From positions 1 to 49,593 of IMG/VR virus record IMGVR_UViG_3300032174_000010: a DNA stretch of 49,593 bases; one strand, given 5' to 3'. Below, one piece after another: positions 1 to 6,018 of this stretch. Made by a program: the position numbers and the translations under genes. Source of the DNA: a virus. Below the pieces are notes generated by a model. That model saw only the letters and a program-made list of their open reading frames with translations, was not told the DNA's origin and did no database searches. The stretch's first letter is position 1, and each line of letters begins with the position of its first letter.

Positions 1-127
1 GTTGTCGGAAATCAGGTCATAGACGACGTAGGGGTGAATGACAGAGAAGAAGTAGTTGTCGAACCTTGGGCGTACATTAATGCCCAAAAGCAACGCGACA
101 TTGGACTTAAAGTCTGCCGCCGAGAGA
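1..127. repeat. Terminal direct repeat, left copy
   Basis: These 127 bases are identical to 49467-49593. A repeat of exactly this odd length at both ends is typical of a circular molecule closed by an assembler with k=127, so it is probably one physical copy rather than a biological terminal repeat. The capsid reading frame continues through it without a break, which supports circularity or circular permutation. Confidence 0.95.
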
Positions 128-684
128 TAGGCCCCAAGGGTAACGACCTTGGCCGAAGAATTGGAATCAATCTCGGTGCGGATTATGGTATCGACCGTCC
201 CAGAAGCCCGGTAGGAAAGGTCATCCGCCATGCGGTCATTGGTCGGATTAATGTCAGTTTCAGTTAGCAACGCAGAGGCCGACATGAAATCTGAATACTG
301 CTCAACCGTTGCCGAAACCGTGGTGGTCTGCTGTGGAACCGGAGCACCGATTACACCTTCTGCCGCTGGCACGGTGTTGAATCCCGGCAGCACATAACGG
401 TTCATCTGAATCGTACGGCCTGCCCCTAATGGGATGTCGTGAGGTTCGCAGACCTGATAGAAGCGGAACATCGCCTCCAAGCGTTCTAGAGAACGCCGCT
501 CATAGTAAACCGTGGCAAGGTGGGTAAAGCCGGGGCTTTGAGTTGTCATCCCGGCTGGCGCATAGTCGCCGCGCTCGGAAGTCAGCAACTCAAGAACTGA
601 AAGGAAACTGCCCTGTTGAGCAATGAACTCAATGGTATGCAGGGCTAGGCCGATAGCGAGAACTACTAATAGGGCTGTAAACAC
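1..684 (-). CDS. Major capsid protein, N4-gp56 family (N-terminal part)
   Basis: This is the 5' part of the capsid gene; it continues in the same frame at 49466 and ends at 49080. The core (from the ATG at 549) has features of N4-gp56-type capsids: an N-terminal helix around YYERRSLERLEAMFRFY, a GAGRTIQMNRY segment, an AEGVIGAP turn and a QYSDFM strand. From that ATG the protein is 311 residues. A GTG at 684 in the same frame has a much better ribosome site (GGAGG, 5 bases away) and gives 356 residues, but adds a hydrophobic N-terminus (FTALLVVLAIGLAL). I give the longer start because of the ribosome site; the start is uncertain. A strong promoter lies just upstream (809-837). Confidence 0.85.
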   Translation of the reverse strand, partial: MFTALLVVLAIGLALHTIEFIAQQGSFLSVLELLTSERGDYAPAGMTTQSPGFTHLATVYYERRSLERLEAMFRFYQVCEPHDIPLGAGRTIQMNRYVLPGFNTVPAAEGVIGAPVPQQTTTVSATVEQYSDFMSASALLTETDINPTNDRMADDLSYRASGTVDTIIRTEIDSNSSAKVVTLGAYLSAADFKSNVALLLGINVRPRFDNYFFSVIHPYVVYDLISDN

Positions 685-808
685 ACACGCCTCCGTAATG
701 ATTGGGTGTGCTCGATCAGCGTGGAACTCACGAATCGGGCGATCCGCTATTCAGTTGCCACGCTGGAACTCAGGTGGGACATTCGCAGGGAATGCCTGCT
801 TGAAACTA

Positions 809-837
809 GCTATACATCAAACAACAATGCCCGTCAA
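809..837 (-). promoter_or_regulatory. Sigma70-type promoter for the capsid gene
   Basis: On the minus strand there is TTGACG (837-832), a 17-base spacer and TATAGC (814-809). The start point would be near 802, leaving a leader of about 118 bases to GTG 684 or about 250 bases to ATG 549. It lies over the last codons of the FN3 gene upstream. A dedicated promoter for the most abundant virion protein makes sense. Confidence 0.65.
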
Positions 838-1125
838 GGACAAAGGTGATGTAGGCGCTCCCGGCCATACCGCATGGAACTCAGAGCCGTAAGAACTCTC
901 TCCATCAACCGTTACGGCAGAGACAACGTAAAAGTAGTCCACCCCATTCACCAGATTCCCCGGCCCATCCGTGTACGTCGTCACGATGTTTGCCGATGCC
1001 GAAGTCATGCCGGGATTTGGGTTGGACTGGCCGATGATCAGATAAGGCCCACCAGACGAAGTGCCCCGATACACCTTGTAGAACAAGGCATTCGGGACAC
1101 TCGCCCAGTTAAGCGTAACCTGCAT
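817..1125 (-). CDS. Small fibronectin type III domain protein
   Basis: The 102-residue product reads as a single FN3 fold: an early LNWASVPNALFYKVYRG strand pair, then YTDGPGNLVNGVDYFYVVSAV and a closing GESSYGSEFHAVWPG. There is no signal peptide. FN3 modules on phage virions often mediate weak carbohydrate or surface contacts. The gene sits directly before the capsid gene and its ATG overlaps the stop of the 66-residue gene, so it is probably a capsid decoration or other head-associated protein. That role is inferred from position. Confidence 0.7.
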   Translation of the reverse strand: MQVTLNWASVPNALFYKVYRGTSSGGPYLIIGQSNPNPGMTSASANIVTTYTDGPGNLVNGVDYFYVVSAVTVDGESSYGSEFHAVWPGAPTSPLSLTGIVV

Positions 1126-1325
1126 TAACCACCTAGGGCAGTCTTCACCTGTGCATCAAGGGCATTGACCGAAGTCGTTACCGCCTGAATCTGGGCATCG
1201 GTGGTTCCGGCTGGCTTCGCAATCAAAGCCTGAACGTCAGTTGAAAGCTGAGTGACCGCTGCGGTGAGATCGTCAATGGCTGCCATAAATCGGTTGAACT
1301 CCTTTTCGTGAATGAATAAAAACAT
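1125..1325 (-). CDS. Small coiled-coil protein of the head operon
   Basis: The product is 66 residues, almost all helical, with the pattern AAIDDLTAAVTQLSTDVQALI followed by TDAQIQAVTTSVNALDAQVKTAL, typical of a short coiled coil. An internal ATG (MAAIDDL) behind GGAG is an alternative start and would give 53 residues. It is coupled to the FN3 gene. No specific function is recognised; small helical proteins of this kind are common next to capsid genes. Confidence 0.6.
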   Translation of the reverse strand: MFLFIHEKEFNRFMAAIDDLTAAVTQLSTDVQALIAKPAGTTDAQIQAVTTSVNALDAQVKTALGG

Positions 1326-1362
1326 TTAGACCTTACATCCTAATGTGATACCATGCTCAATC

Positions 1363-1465
1363 ATGGACAGTAAATCTCTCACTCGTTTCATGGCCAAAGT
1401 CAACGTAACCAAAGGTTGCTGGCTTTGGACTGGGGGAAAACACATTCTGGGTTACGGGGTATTCT
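1363..1465 (+). pseudogene. HNH homing endonuclease, 5' fragment (transposon-interrupted)
   Basis: The frame from ATG 1363 gives RFMAKVNVTKGCWLWTGG followed by GYGVFW, the standard N-terminus of phage HNH endonucleases. The similarity stops at 1465, where the inverted repeat of a transposon begins. The rest of the gene resumes in frame at 4222. 1363-1465 (103 bases) plus 4222-4580 (359 bases) make 154 codons with no stop before the end. The gene lies antisense to the head operon, between the 66-residue gene and the ferritin-like gene. Confidence 0.9.
1458..1465. repeat. Target site duplication, left (GGTATTCT)
   Basis: The octamer GGTATTCT directly precedes the left inverted repeat and recurs directly after the right inverted repeat (4214-4221). 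IS1-family elements typically duplicate 8-9 bases. Confidence 0.9.
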
Positions 1466-1481
1466 GGTACTGGTGCCGTTT
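1466..1481 (+). repeat. Transposon left terminal inverted repeat
   Basis: GGTACTGGTGCCGTTT is the exact reverse complement of 4198-4213. The GGT-A/G-TG start resembles the ends of IS1-family elements. Confidence 0.93.
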
Positions 1482-1531
1482 GATTTGCACAGGGGTAGCG
1501 GACGCGCCTGACCTTGTGGGACACTTGAGGC

Positions 1532-1756
1532 ATGGCGAAGTACGTTCCCAAATCTGGCGACATCGTTTTCATGGACGGCAAAGGATTCGTTCGATTCGTG
1601 GTTGTGTCCGCCAATGCTTCCAAGAAGACCGCTGATGTGCAGGGCGTGGCCGCTCCAATCGTCTTGACCCATGACGTGCCGTGGTCACAACTGCACCATC
1701 TAGACGAGAGCCAAAACGCCCTCCGCATCGTGCGAGAAGCTACCGAAGGCAAGTAG
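1532..1756 (+). CDS. Passenger protein of unknown function (74 aa)
   Basis: The product begins MAKYVPKSGDIVFMDGKGFV, continues with a strand-rich FVVVSANASKKTADVQG segment and ends DESQNALRIVREATEGK. No catalytic motif is visible. The ATG lies 50 bases inside the left transposon end, with only a weak GAGG before it. Its 3' end abuts the convergent Phd-like gene with no gap. It looks like a small host-derived gene, but I do not recognise a named family. Confidence 0.6.
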   Translation: MAKYVPKSGDIVFMDGKGFVRFVVVSANASKKTADVQGVAAPIVLTHDVPWSQLHHLDESQNALRIVREATEGK

Positions 1757-1963
1757 CTACTCATCTTCCCCCATCCGTTCTTGCATCGCTAGAAAGTGCT
1801 CGTATTTTAGAAGCACTGCCAGCGGTTTGTCGTTGTCCTGAATCACCAGCGTTTTGTCGAGTTCCCGAAGCTGCGTCACATTCAGCGCCCGTAGGCGACT
1901 TATTCCCACATGCTGCACGCTCGGGTCGAGATACGGAATTTCTACATGATTCGCTTTCGCCAT
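1757..1963 (-). CDS. Phd/YefM-like antitoxin-type protein
   Basis: The 68-residue product contains VGISRLRALNVTQLRELD followed by TLVIQDNDKPLAVLLKYEHFLAMQ. This is the pattern of Phd/YefM antitoxins: a short DNA-binding strand-helix region, then the I-x-x-x-x-P-x-A-V-L strand. No toxin gene accompanies it. The ATG sits 9 bases after the transposase stop behind AAGGGG, so it is cotranscribed with the transposase. It could serve as a transposition or promoter regulator, or be a relic of a toxin-antitoxin pair. Confidence 0.65.
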   Translation of the reverse strand: MAKANHVEIPYLDPSVQHVGISRLRALNVTQLRELDKTLVIQDNDKPLAVLLKYEHFLAMQERMGEDE

Positions 1964-1971
1964 AAAGCCCC

Positions 1972-2859
1972 TTAGTTGGCGCGTGCCAGCGCCTTGAGTA
2001 CGAGTTCCTTATCTGCTTTCGCATTCGGTTTGCGCTGAGGCAGCAGAGCGCACAATTCAGCGAGACTCCAAACATGGTCAGTTAGCCCCGCTTCCATCGC
2101 GGGAGTCACGCGCAACGATGAATGCACGCGGCAGAAATTGTAGTGCATGAAGTACAGCGCGACCTGATGCCCGTGATTCTCAACTTTCTTGCTGTGCCCG
2201 TTCGTGAGCCGCGTAAAACGCCGCATCCCCATCCGCATCGAAAGGTTCTGCCGCTCAACGAAGCTAGTCGAGATGTACTTCGGGTCAGGCGTGCCGCTCA
2301 ACACTCCAGTGCGGCAACCAATACACGTTGCAGGACTGTAGCGTGATTCGGGATTATCATTTGATGCACCGTAGATTTTCACCAGCATCGCATAATCAAT
2401 CTCAGAACCGAAGGCATTCTCGACGGCCTCAGCATAGACACGGTGCCCATCCGTCGTTAGCTGGATTCGATTGCCGATGCGCGAAGCAACATCCTGCATG
2501 AAAGCTTGCGCTGTACTTGCGCCACGATCCCCAACCATGTAAGAAATAATCAACTTTGAATCGGAATCAATCGCCGTCCACGTCCAGACGCTACCGAAAC
2601 CCGCCTGTACTTGTTCCAGAGTGAGGTTCTTGTCCTTGCCCAACACAAATGCCCAGATTTCGTCACATTGGACGCGGTTCACGCTAAGACCGCGCACCAT
2701 CACATCGTGATACGCAGCACAGGCGCACCCGGCATCTTCAAGCAGTCTTAACACGGTATGTTTCCCCACTCCGAGCATCCTGCACGTCGCGTTAATCGAA
2801 TTGCCCTCTACCAGAGCCGCTATGATCTGGCACCGCTTGGTTGTGCTTAACTGATTCAT
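1972..2859 (-). CDS. IS1-family DDE transposase
   Basis: The 295-residue protein starts MNQLSTTKRCQIIAALVEG with a helix-turn-helix (SINATCRMLGVGKHTVLRLL). The DDE core follows: CDEIWAFV (first Asp), LTTDGHRVY (second Asp) and FVERQNLSMRMG (Glu). The C-terminus has YNFCRVHSSLRVTPAMEAGL, usual for this family. The frame is uninterrupted and needs no frameshift, unlike classical IS1. I chose ATG 2859, not the upstream GTG at 2907, because a consensus promoter occupies 2879-2907. The gene lies in the middle of the transposon, transcribed toward its left end. Confidence 0.92.
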   Translation of the reverse strand: MNQLSTTKRCQIIAALVEGNSINATCRMLGVGKHTVLRLLEDAGCACAAYHDVMVRGLSVNRVQCDEIWAFVLGKDKNLTLEQVQAGFGSVWTWTAIDSDSKLIISYMVGDRGASTAQAFMQDVASRIGNRIQLTTDGHRVYAEAVENAFGSEIDYAMLVKIYGASNDNPESRYSPATCIGCRTGVLSGTPDPKYISTSFVERQNLSMRMGMRRFTRLTNGHSKKVENHGHQVALYFMHYNFCRVHSSLRVTPAMEAGLTDHVWSLAELCALLPQRKPNAKADKELVLKALARAN

Positions 2860-2878
2860 TGCCGTTCCGCCTAGGCAC

Positions 2879-2907
2879 AATATAGGCAGTATAACAGCAA
2901 TTGTCAA
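2879..2907 (-). promoter_or_regulatory. Transposase promoter
   Basis: TTGACA (2907-2902), a 17-base spacer and TATATT (2884-2879) lie on the minus strand, a near-perfect sigma70 promoter. It would start RNA near 2872, just before the transposase ATG at 2859, and also serve the Phd-like gene downstream. Confidence 0.75.
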
Positions 2908-3012
2908 GCTTTTTATTGACTCTTTATTGATTTTTTATAGACGTACTCCCTTCTCAATGCTAGGATTATTAAAGCTAATCCGTAGCCTAAAGGGAGCACA
3001 AAAAGAGCGAAC

Positions 3013-4146
3013 GTGATTTTAGCCAACTTCGCCTCACTCCTGCCGACTGATACTTCAGCGTTAGAAAGCTCCATCTCCGCATTAGAAAGCTCCATATCTG
3101 CCCTTGACAGCGCCATCCCAGCCCTAGATAGATCAGTGAAGTCTTGGGAGTATGTCGGTTTTGCTGGCGCTTTGCTGGTTGTCGTTGGCGTATTGCTGGA
3201 GCTACACGACATTTGGCATCGACATGGGGAGGAGATTACAACATGGGCGTTGTCATATTTCGGCGTGTCTCGCTCCGTCGAAAGACCGAAGTTTTTCAAG
3301 AAGTTCGGGGTAGAAGTTGCCAGCGTGATTCTTGTTGCAGGGGGGGTTGGTTGCGAGCTTGGAGCTGGTTTTATGATCGAATCGAAGAATGTCGCGCTTC
3401 GGGCCATCGACATCCAACTGCGAAGTAAGAATGCTGCATTGCGAAGCGCAAGCGAACAATTGCTTGCACTTGTGACGCAACAGGCAGGCGAGGCTAAAGA
3501 TAACGCAGGCATCGCCAAAGAATCTGCAAAGGAGGCTAAGAGGTTAGCACTGGAAGTAAACGGCATTGCATCCGCCGCACGAGACAAGGCTAACGGAGCG
3601 GAAGATGTGGCGCGGAAGGCCGAAACAAAAATAGAGGCGGTTGATAGACGAGCAGTAGAGCTACGAGATGCCGTAGAAGCGCTCGGCCCCCGTAGTCTTA
3701 GCTTAGAGCAGCAACGCGACATCGCTTGGGCCCTAAAGTCGTACAGACTACACCCCACCGTAGTCGAGTCATATGGAATGGATGGCGAAGGAACCGCGCT
3801 GGCTTGGCAGTTAATCGTAGTCCTCCATGCAGCCACTGGGCTTCCCGTGGCAGATTCAAGAGCCAACAAGATCGTGTCGGGAGGGTTTGAGTGGGGAATC
3901 TCAATACGCGGCCCTGAGTCGGAACGTGCGTTTATGGATGCTTTGCAAAATTCATTGACCTTGATTGGCCATCTAAAAAACGTCACCGTAAATGGCCCGG
4001 AACGAAGAGGCTCAGCAATGGTTGGGGGCGCAGCGATGACAGGGGGAGGCGGCCAAGTCCAACCGCCCACAATTCCGGCGAGCGGCCCAGTTCTAGTAAT
4101 GGTTGGGATTAAGCCGCCCGTAATTCCGCCAGCTATCGGCAAGTAG
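3013..4146 (+). CDS. Passenger membrane/coiled-coil protein (377 aa)
   Basis: The product has N-terminal repeats of SALESSI/SALDSAI type (residues 15-40), a first membrane helix (YVGFAGALLVVVGVLLEL, about 47-64) and a second (EVASVILVAGGVGCELGAGF, about 100-120). A long charged Ala-rich coiled coil follows (about 125-220) and then a globular tail containing YGMDGEGTALAWQL and HAATGLPVADSRAN. The C-terminus is Gly/Pro-rich. The start is GTG. I do not recognise a named family; the layout (two membrane helices, coiled coil, sensor-like tail) would fit a membrane-tethered sensor or defence-type accessory protein. The opposite strand is also open but has no protein-like composition. Confidence 0.75.
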   Translation: MILANFASLLPTDTSALESSISALESSISALDSAIPALDRSVKSWEYVGFAGALLVVVGVLLELHDIWHRHGEEITTWALSYFGVSRSVERPKFFKKFGVEVASVILVAGGVGCELGAGFMIESKNVALRAIDIQLRSKNAALRSASEQLLALVTQQAGEAKDNAGIAKESAKEAKRLALEVNGIASAARDKANGAEDVARKAETKIEAVDRRAVELRDAVEALGPRSLSLEQQRDIAWALKSYRLHPTVVESYGMDGEGTALAWQLIVVLHAATGLPVADSRANKIVSGGFEWGISIRGPESERAFMDALQNSLTLIGHLKNVTVNGPERRGSAMVGGAAMTGGGGQVQPPTIPASGPVLVMVGIKPPVIPPAIGK

Positions 4147-4197
4147 GCAATGATAAACAAGCTTACGGACAACGCCATTCGTGCGGCTGAGGACGCG

Positions 4198-4213
4198 AAA
4201 CGGCACCAGTACC
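4198..4213 (-). repeat. Transposon right terminal inverted repeat
   Basis: AAACGGCACCAGTACC is the perfect complement of the left end and is followed directly by the second copy of the target octamer. Confidence 0.93.
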
Positions 4214-4221
4214 GGTATTCT
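4214..4221. repeat. Target site duplication, right (GGTATTCT)
   Basis: This is the second copy of the octamer at 1458-1465. The base after it (4222) continues the interrupted HNH reading frame exactly. Confidence 0.9.
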
Positions 4222-4580
4222 GGAATAATGGACGGCTTCATGGTGCTCATCGTGTCTCTTTTGAGCACTGGCGCTTTCCAATACCCGCCGACAAAGAACT
4301 CGATCATCTGTGTCGAGTACCCTCTTGTGTCAACCCAGAGCATCTAGAACCAGTATCCCACGCCGAGAACGTCGGCAGAAGTCGAAAATCCAACAAAACC
4401 CATTGTAAGCACGGCCACAGTTTAGATGACTGCTATCTCCAATTCAGGCCCCATGTAAAAACTGGCCGCAAGGTTAGCCGTAAGTGTCGCACCTGCATGT
4501 TGCAGCACGCCCACAACCAGCGTGAGCGTATTAAACTTTCGAGACTCGCGCAAGGTAATTCTGTAGTCCAAGCGTCTTAA
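4222..4580 (+). pseudogene. HNH homing endonuclease, 3' fragment (transposon-interrupted)
   Basis: Read in frame with 1363-1465, this part gives [18 protein letters not shown], then [14 protein letters not shown] with the catalytic [18 protein letters not shown] with the Asn/His positions of the fold, and a tail zinc ribbon (THCKHGH and CRTC). These are the ordered landmarks of phage HNH endonucleases. No stop or frameshift occurs before TAA 4578-4580, so the gene was probably functional until insertion. Its last 50 bases overlap the 3' end of the ferritin-like gene on the other strand. Confidence 0.9.
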
Positions 4581-5001
4581 TCAGATTTTGTTGCTTCTCT
4601 AATTCCGCGACATGAACCTCATCGTCTTTTACACAGTGCTCTATCATGCGACGGAGCGAGTCTTCTCCTGCCGTTCTCGCTGCCGAGAGAAACGTATTTA
4701 GGGAATCGACGCAGTGCTTCTCGTTTTCAAGGTCATTGGCAATCTGTGTCGGCACGTCCGTGCCTACATCGGCATCATCCTTCTGATTCATGTTCGGGAT
4801 CATGTCTCTCTGGGCCATGTAGTGCATCGTGGCCTTCATATGATCCCGCTCTTCGTCCAGAATCTTCTTGGTCAGTTTCGCCAGTTTGTGATAGCCCCAG
4901 CGTTTTTGCAGGACGTGATGCGCCTGAAACTGGGCAATATAACCCTGTTTCACCTTGAGCATATCTTGCAAGCCTTTTTCTAGGCCGGAGTTGAGTTTCA
5001 C
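4531..5001 (-). CDS. Bacterioferritin-like protein
   Basis: The 156-residue length and four-helix layout match bacterioferritin. The C-terminus ([21 protein letters not shown]) closely follows the family's C-terminal signature. By eye, the E. coli Bfr numbering carries over directly: Glu51, His54, Glu94 and His130 are kept. The ferroxidase ligand Glu18 is Lys, Glu127 is Asp, and the haem ligand Met52 is Arg. It may therefore bind iron poorly or serve structurally. Its ATG overlaps the scaffold stop, so it belongs to the head operon, an unexpected place for an iron-storage fold. Confidence 0.8.
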   Translation of the reverse strand: MKLNSGLEKGLQDMLKVKQGYIAQFQAHHVLQKRWGYHKLAKLTKKILDEERDHMKATMHYMAQRDMIPNMNQKDDADVGTDVPTQIANDLENEKHCVDSLNTFLSAARTAGEDSLRRMIEHCVKDDEVHVAELEKQQNLIKTLGLQNYLARVSKV

Positions 5002-5708
5002 TTGCGACTCAATTCCTGCTGAATGGCAGCATTGCGAAGATCATTCAAGGGCATCTTGTAAACATCGGGATTGCCAGCCATTGTTTCCGGGTTGTTGCTG
5101 CGCAGCATTGGAGGCGGAGCCTGTCTATTCGCCGCCGACATGTTATTCGCCCATGTTGAGTTGATCTGCTCGGCAGTCAGGGGCGCATAGCCCTTGGTCG
5201 CATCCGTAGAGTGTTCCCTAACCAAAAGGGCATGTGCCGCTGTCATGGACTGCGGGGTGAAGTCCCATTTCATTTCGTCAATCTTCTTGCTGAGTGCGTC
5301 GATGGCTTCCGGGGTGTTCGGGAAGTCCTGATTCAGGTTCATGAACTCCGTGGCGACCAATTGATTGTTGACCTTCTCAGTCGTGCCCTTCACCCGTTGG
5401 AGATCGGCCTTGAACTCATCGCCGCTGTTATAGCCGAAGCCCTTGGCAACCTGCGTAACGAGGTAGTTCTGGAGTTGGGCTTCATTCGGGTCGGCAGCGG
5501 GATTAGGGTTGGGATTATTGGGTGGAGCGGCTTGTTGGGCCTTCAGGGTTTCGACTTCGGCCTTGAACCCCTGTCCCCACTTTTTCGTGTTTACTTGTGC
5601 TTCGGCAAGTTTGGTTGTTACTTCCAGCGGATCGCCGCTGAACTTTTCTCCCGTCTCCAGTTCGACATTGTAATTTCCATCAGGCAACTTCTCGATCTTG
5701 TTGGGCAT
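4998..5708 (-). CDS. Putative capsid scaffold protein
   Basis: The 236-residue product is acidic and mostly helical, with a Pro/Asn-rich hinge (about residues 60-75) and a basic C-terminal end ([16 protein letters not shown]). This composition, and its place between portal and capsid genes, is typical of scaffolds. The start MPNKIEKLPDGNYNVELETG resembles the N-terminus of phage scaffolds of this head type. It overlaps the ferritin-like gene by four bases. No protease motif is seen. Confidence 0.65.
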   Translation of the reverse strand: MPNKIEKLPDGNYNVELETGEKFSGDPLEVTTKLAEAQVNTKKWGQGFKAEVETLKAQQAAPPNNPNPNPAADPNEAQLQNYLVTQVAKGFGYNSGDEFKADLQRVKGTTEKVNNQLVATEFMNLNQDFPNTPEAIDALSKKIDEMKWDFTPQSMTAAHALLVREHSTDATKGYAPLTAEQINSTWANNMSAANRQAPPPMLRSNNPETMAGNPDVYKMPLNDLRNAAIQQELSRK

Positions 5709-6018
5709 ACTCCTCCGTAGGAACGCTACGTTGTGCTGACATCTGTACTAACAGTTTTTTCTCATCTAAGCAAGCGTTTACATATTTCTCCACTCCGCGA
5801 AGCATGGAAACTCTCTGCTGCCATCGGGTCTGGAGTCCAGCCTTAATCTCCGCCGCCGCATAGCCAGCGCCAATCATGTCCTCTTGCGCTTCATCCACCC
5901 ATGTCCTCATCTGCTTGAGGATGCGGTGCCAGCCTGCCGTGTTTGCCGTGTTGCAGACTTCCCTGATTTCAGAGAGATGGTCGAGTTCTTCTGTGGTTAG
6001 AACTTCATTGTCCGCCAC
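5680..6018 (-). CDS. Hypothetical head-module protein (112 aa)
   Basis: This helical, acidic protein (TTEELDHLSEIREVCNTANT, then WVDEAQEDMIGAGYAAAEI) starts with a GTG behind a clear GGAGG. It overlaps the portal stop by 14 bases and the scaffold start by 29 bases, so it is translationally coupled to both. I do not recognise a family; a small assembly factor is the likeliest role from position. Confidence 0.6.
   Translation of the reverse strand: MADNEVLTTEELDHLSEIREVCNTANTAGWHRILKQMRTWVDEAQEDMIGAGYAAAEIKAGLQTRWQQRVSMLRGVEKYVNACLDEKKLLVQMSAQRSVPTEEYAQQDREVA

Larger units (their letters stand above)
1466..4213. mobile_element. IS1-family-like transposon with passenger genes (2,748 bp)
   Basis: The element is bounded by perfect 16-bp inverted repeats (GGTACTGGTGCCGTTT at 1466-1481 and its complement at 4198-4213) and by an 8-bp target duplication. 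It contains, left to right, a 74-residue gene (+), a Phd-like gene (-), a DDE transposase of IS1 type (-) and a 377-residue membrane/coiled-coil gene (+). The transposase has no inner pair of ends, so the whole unit appears to be the mobile element. Perfect ends, an exact duplication and an undecayed host gene suggest recent insertion. Simple IS1 elements are roughly 0.7-1.2 kb, so this is large. Confidence 0.92.

Noticed and set aside
2916-2941. Plus-strand promoter TTGACT...TATAGA before the 377-residue gene
   Set aside because: The spacer is only 14 bases, too short for a sigma70 promoter.
2913-4343. 476-codon open frame on the minus strand opposite the 377-residue passenger gene
   Set aside because: Ser/Ala/Arg-rich composition, no ribosome site at its start, and it crosses the transposon end; it is the antisense shadow of the plus-strand gene.
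4150-4347. 65-codon plus-strand frame after the 377-residue gene
   Set aside because: It starts in the transposon and runs across the inverted repeat and target duplication into the HNH gene in the wrong frame; the HNH frame is the real one.
5211-5720. 169-codon plus-strand frame
   Set aside because: Lies opposite the scaffold gene with implausible composition and no supporting signals.
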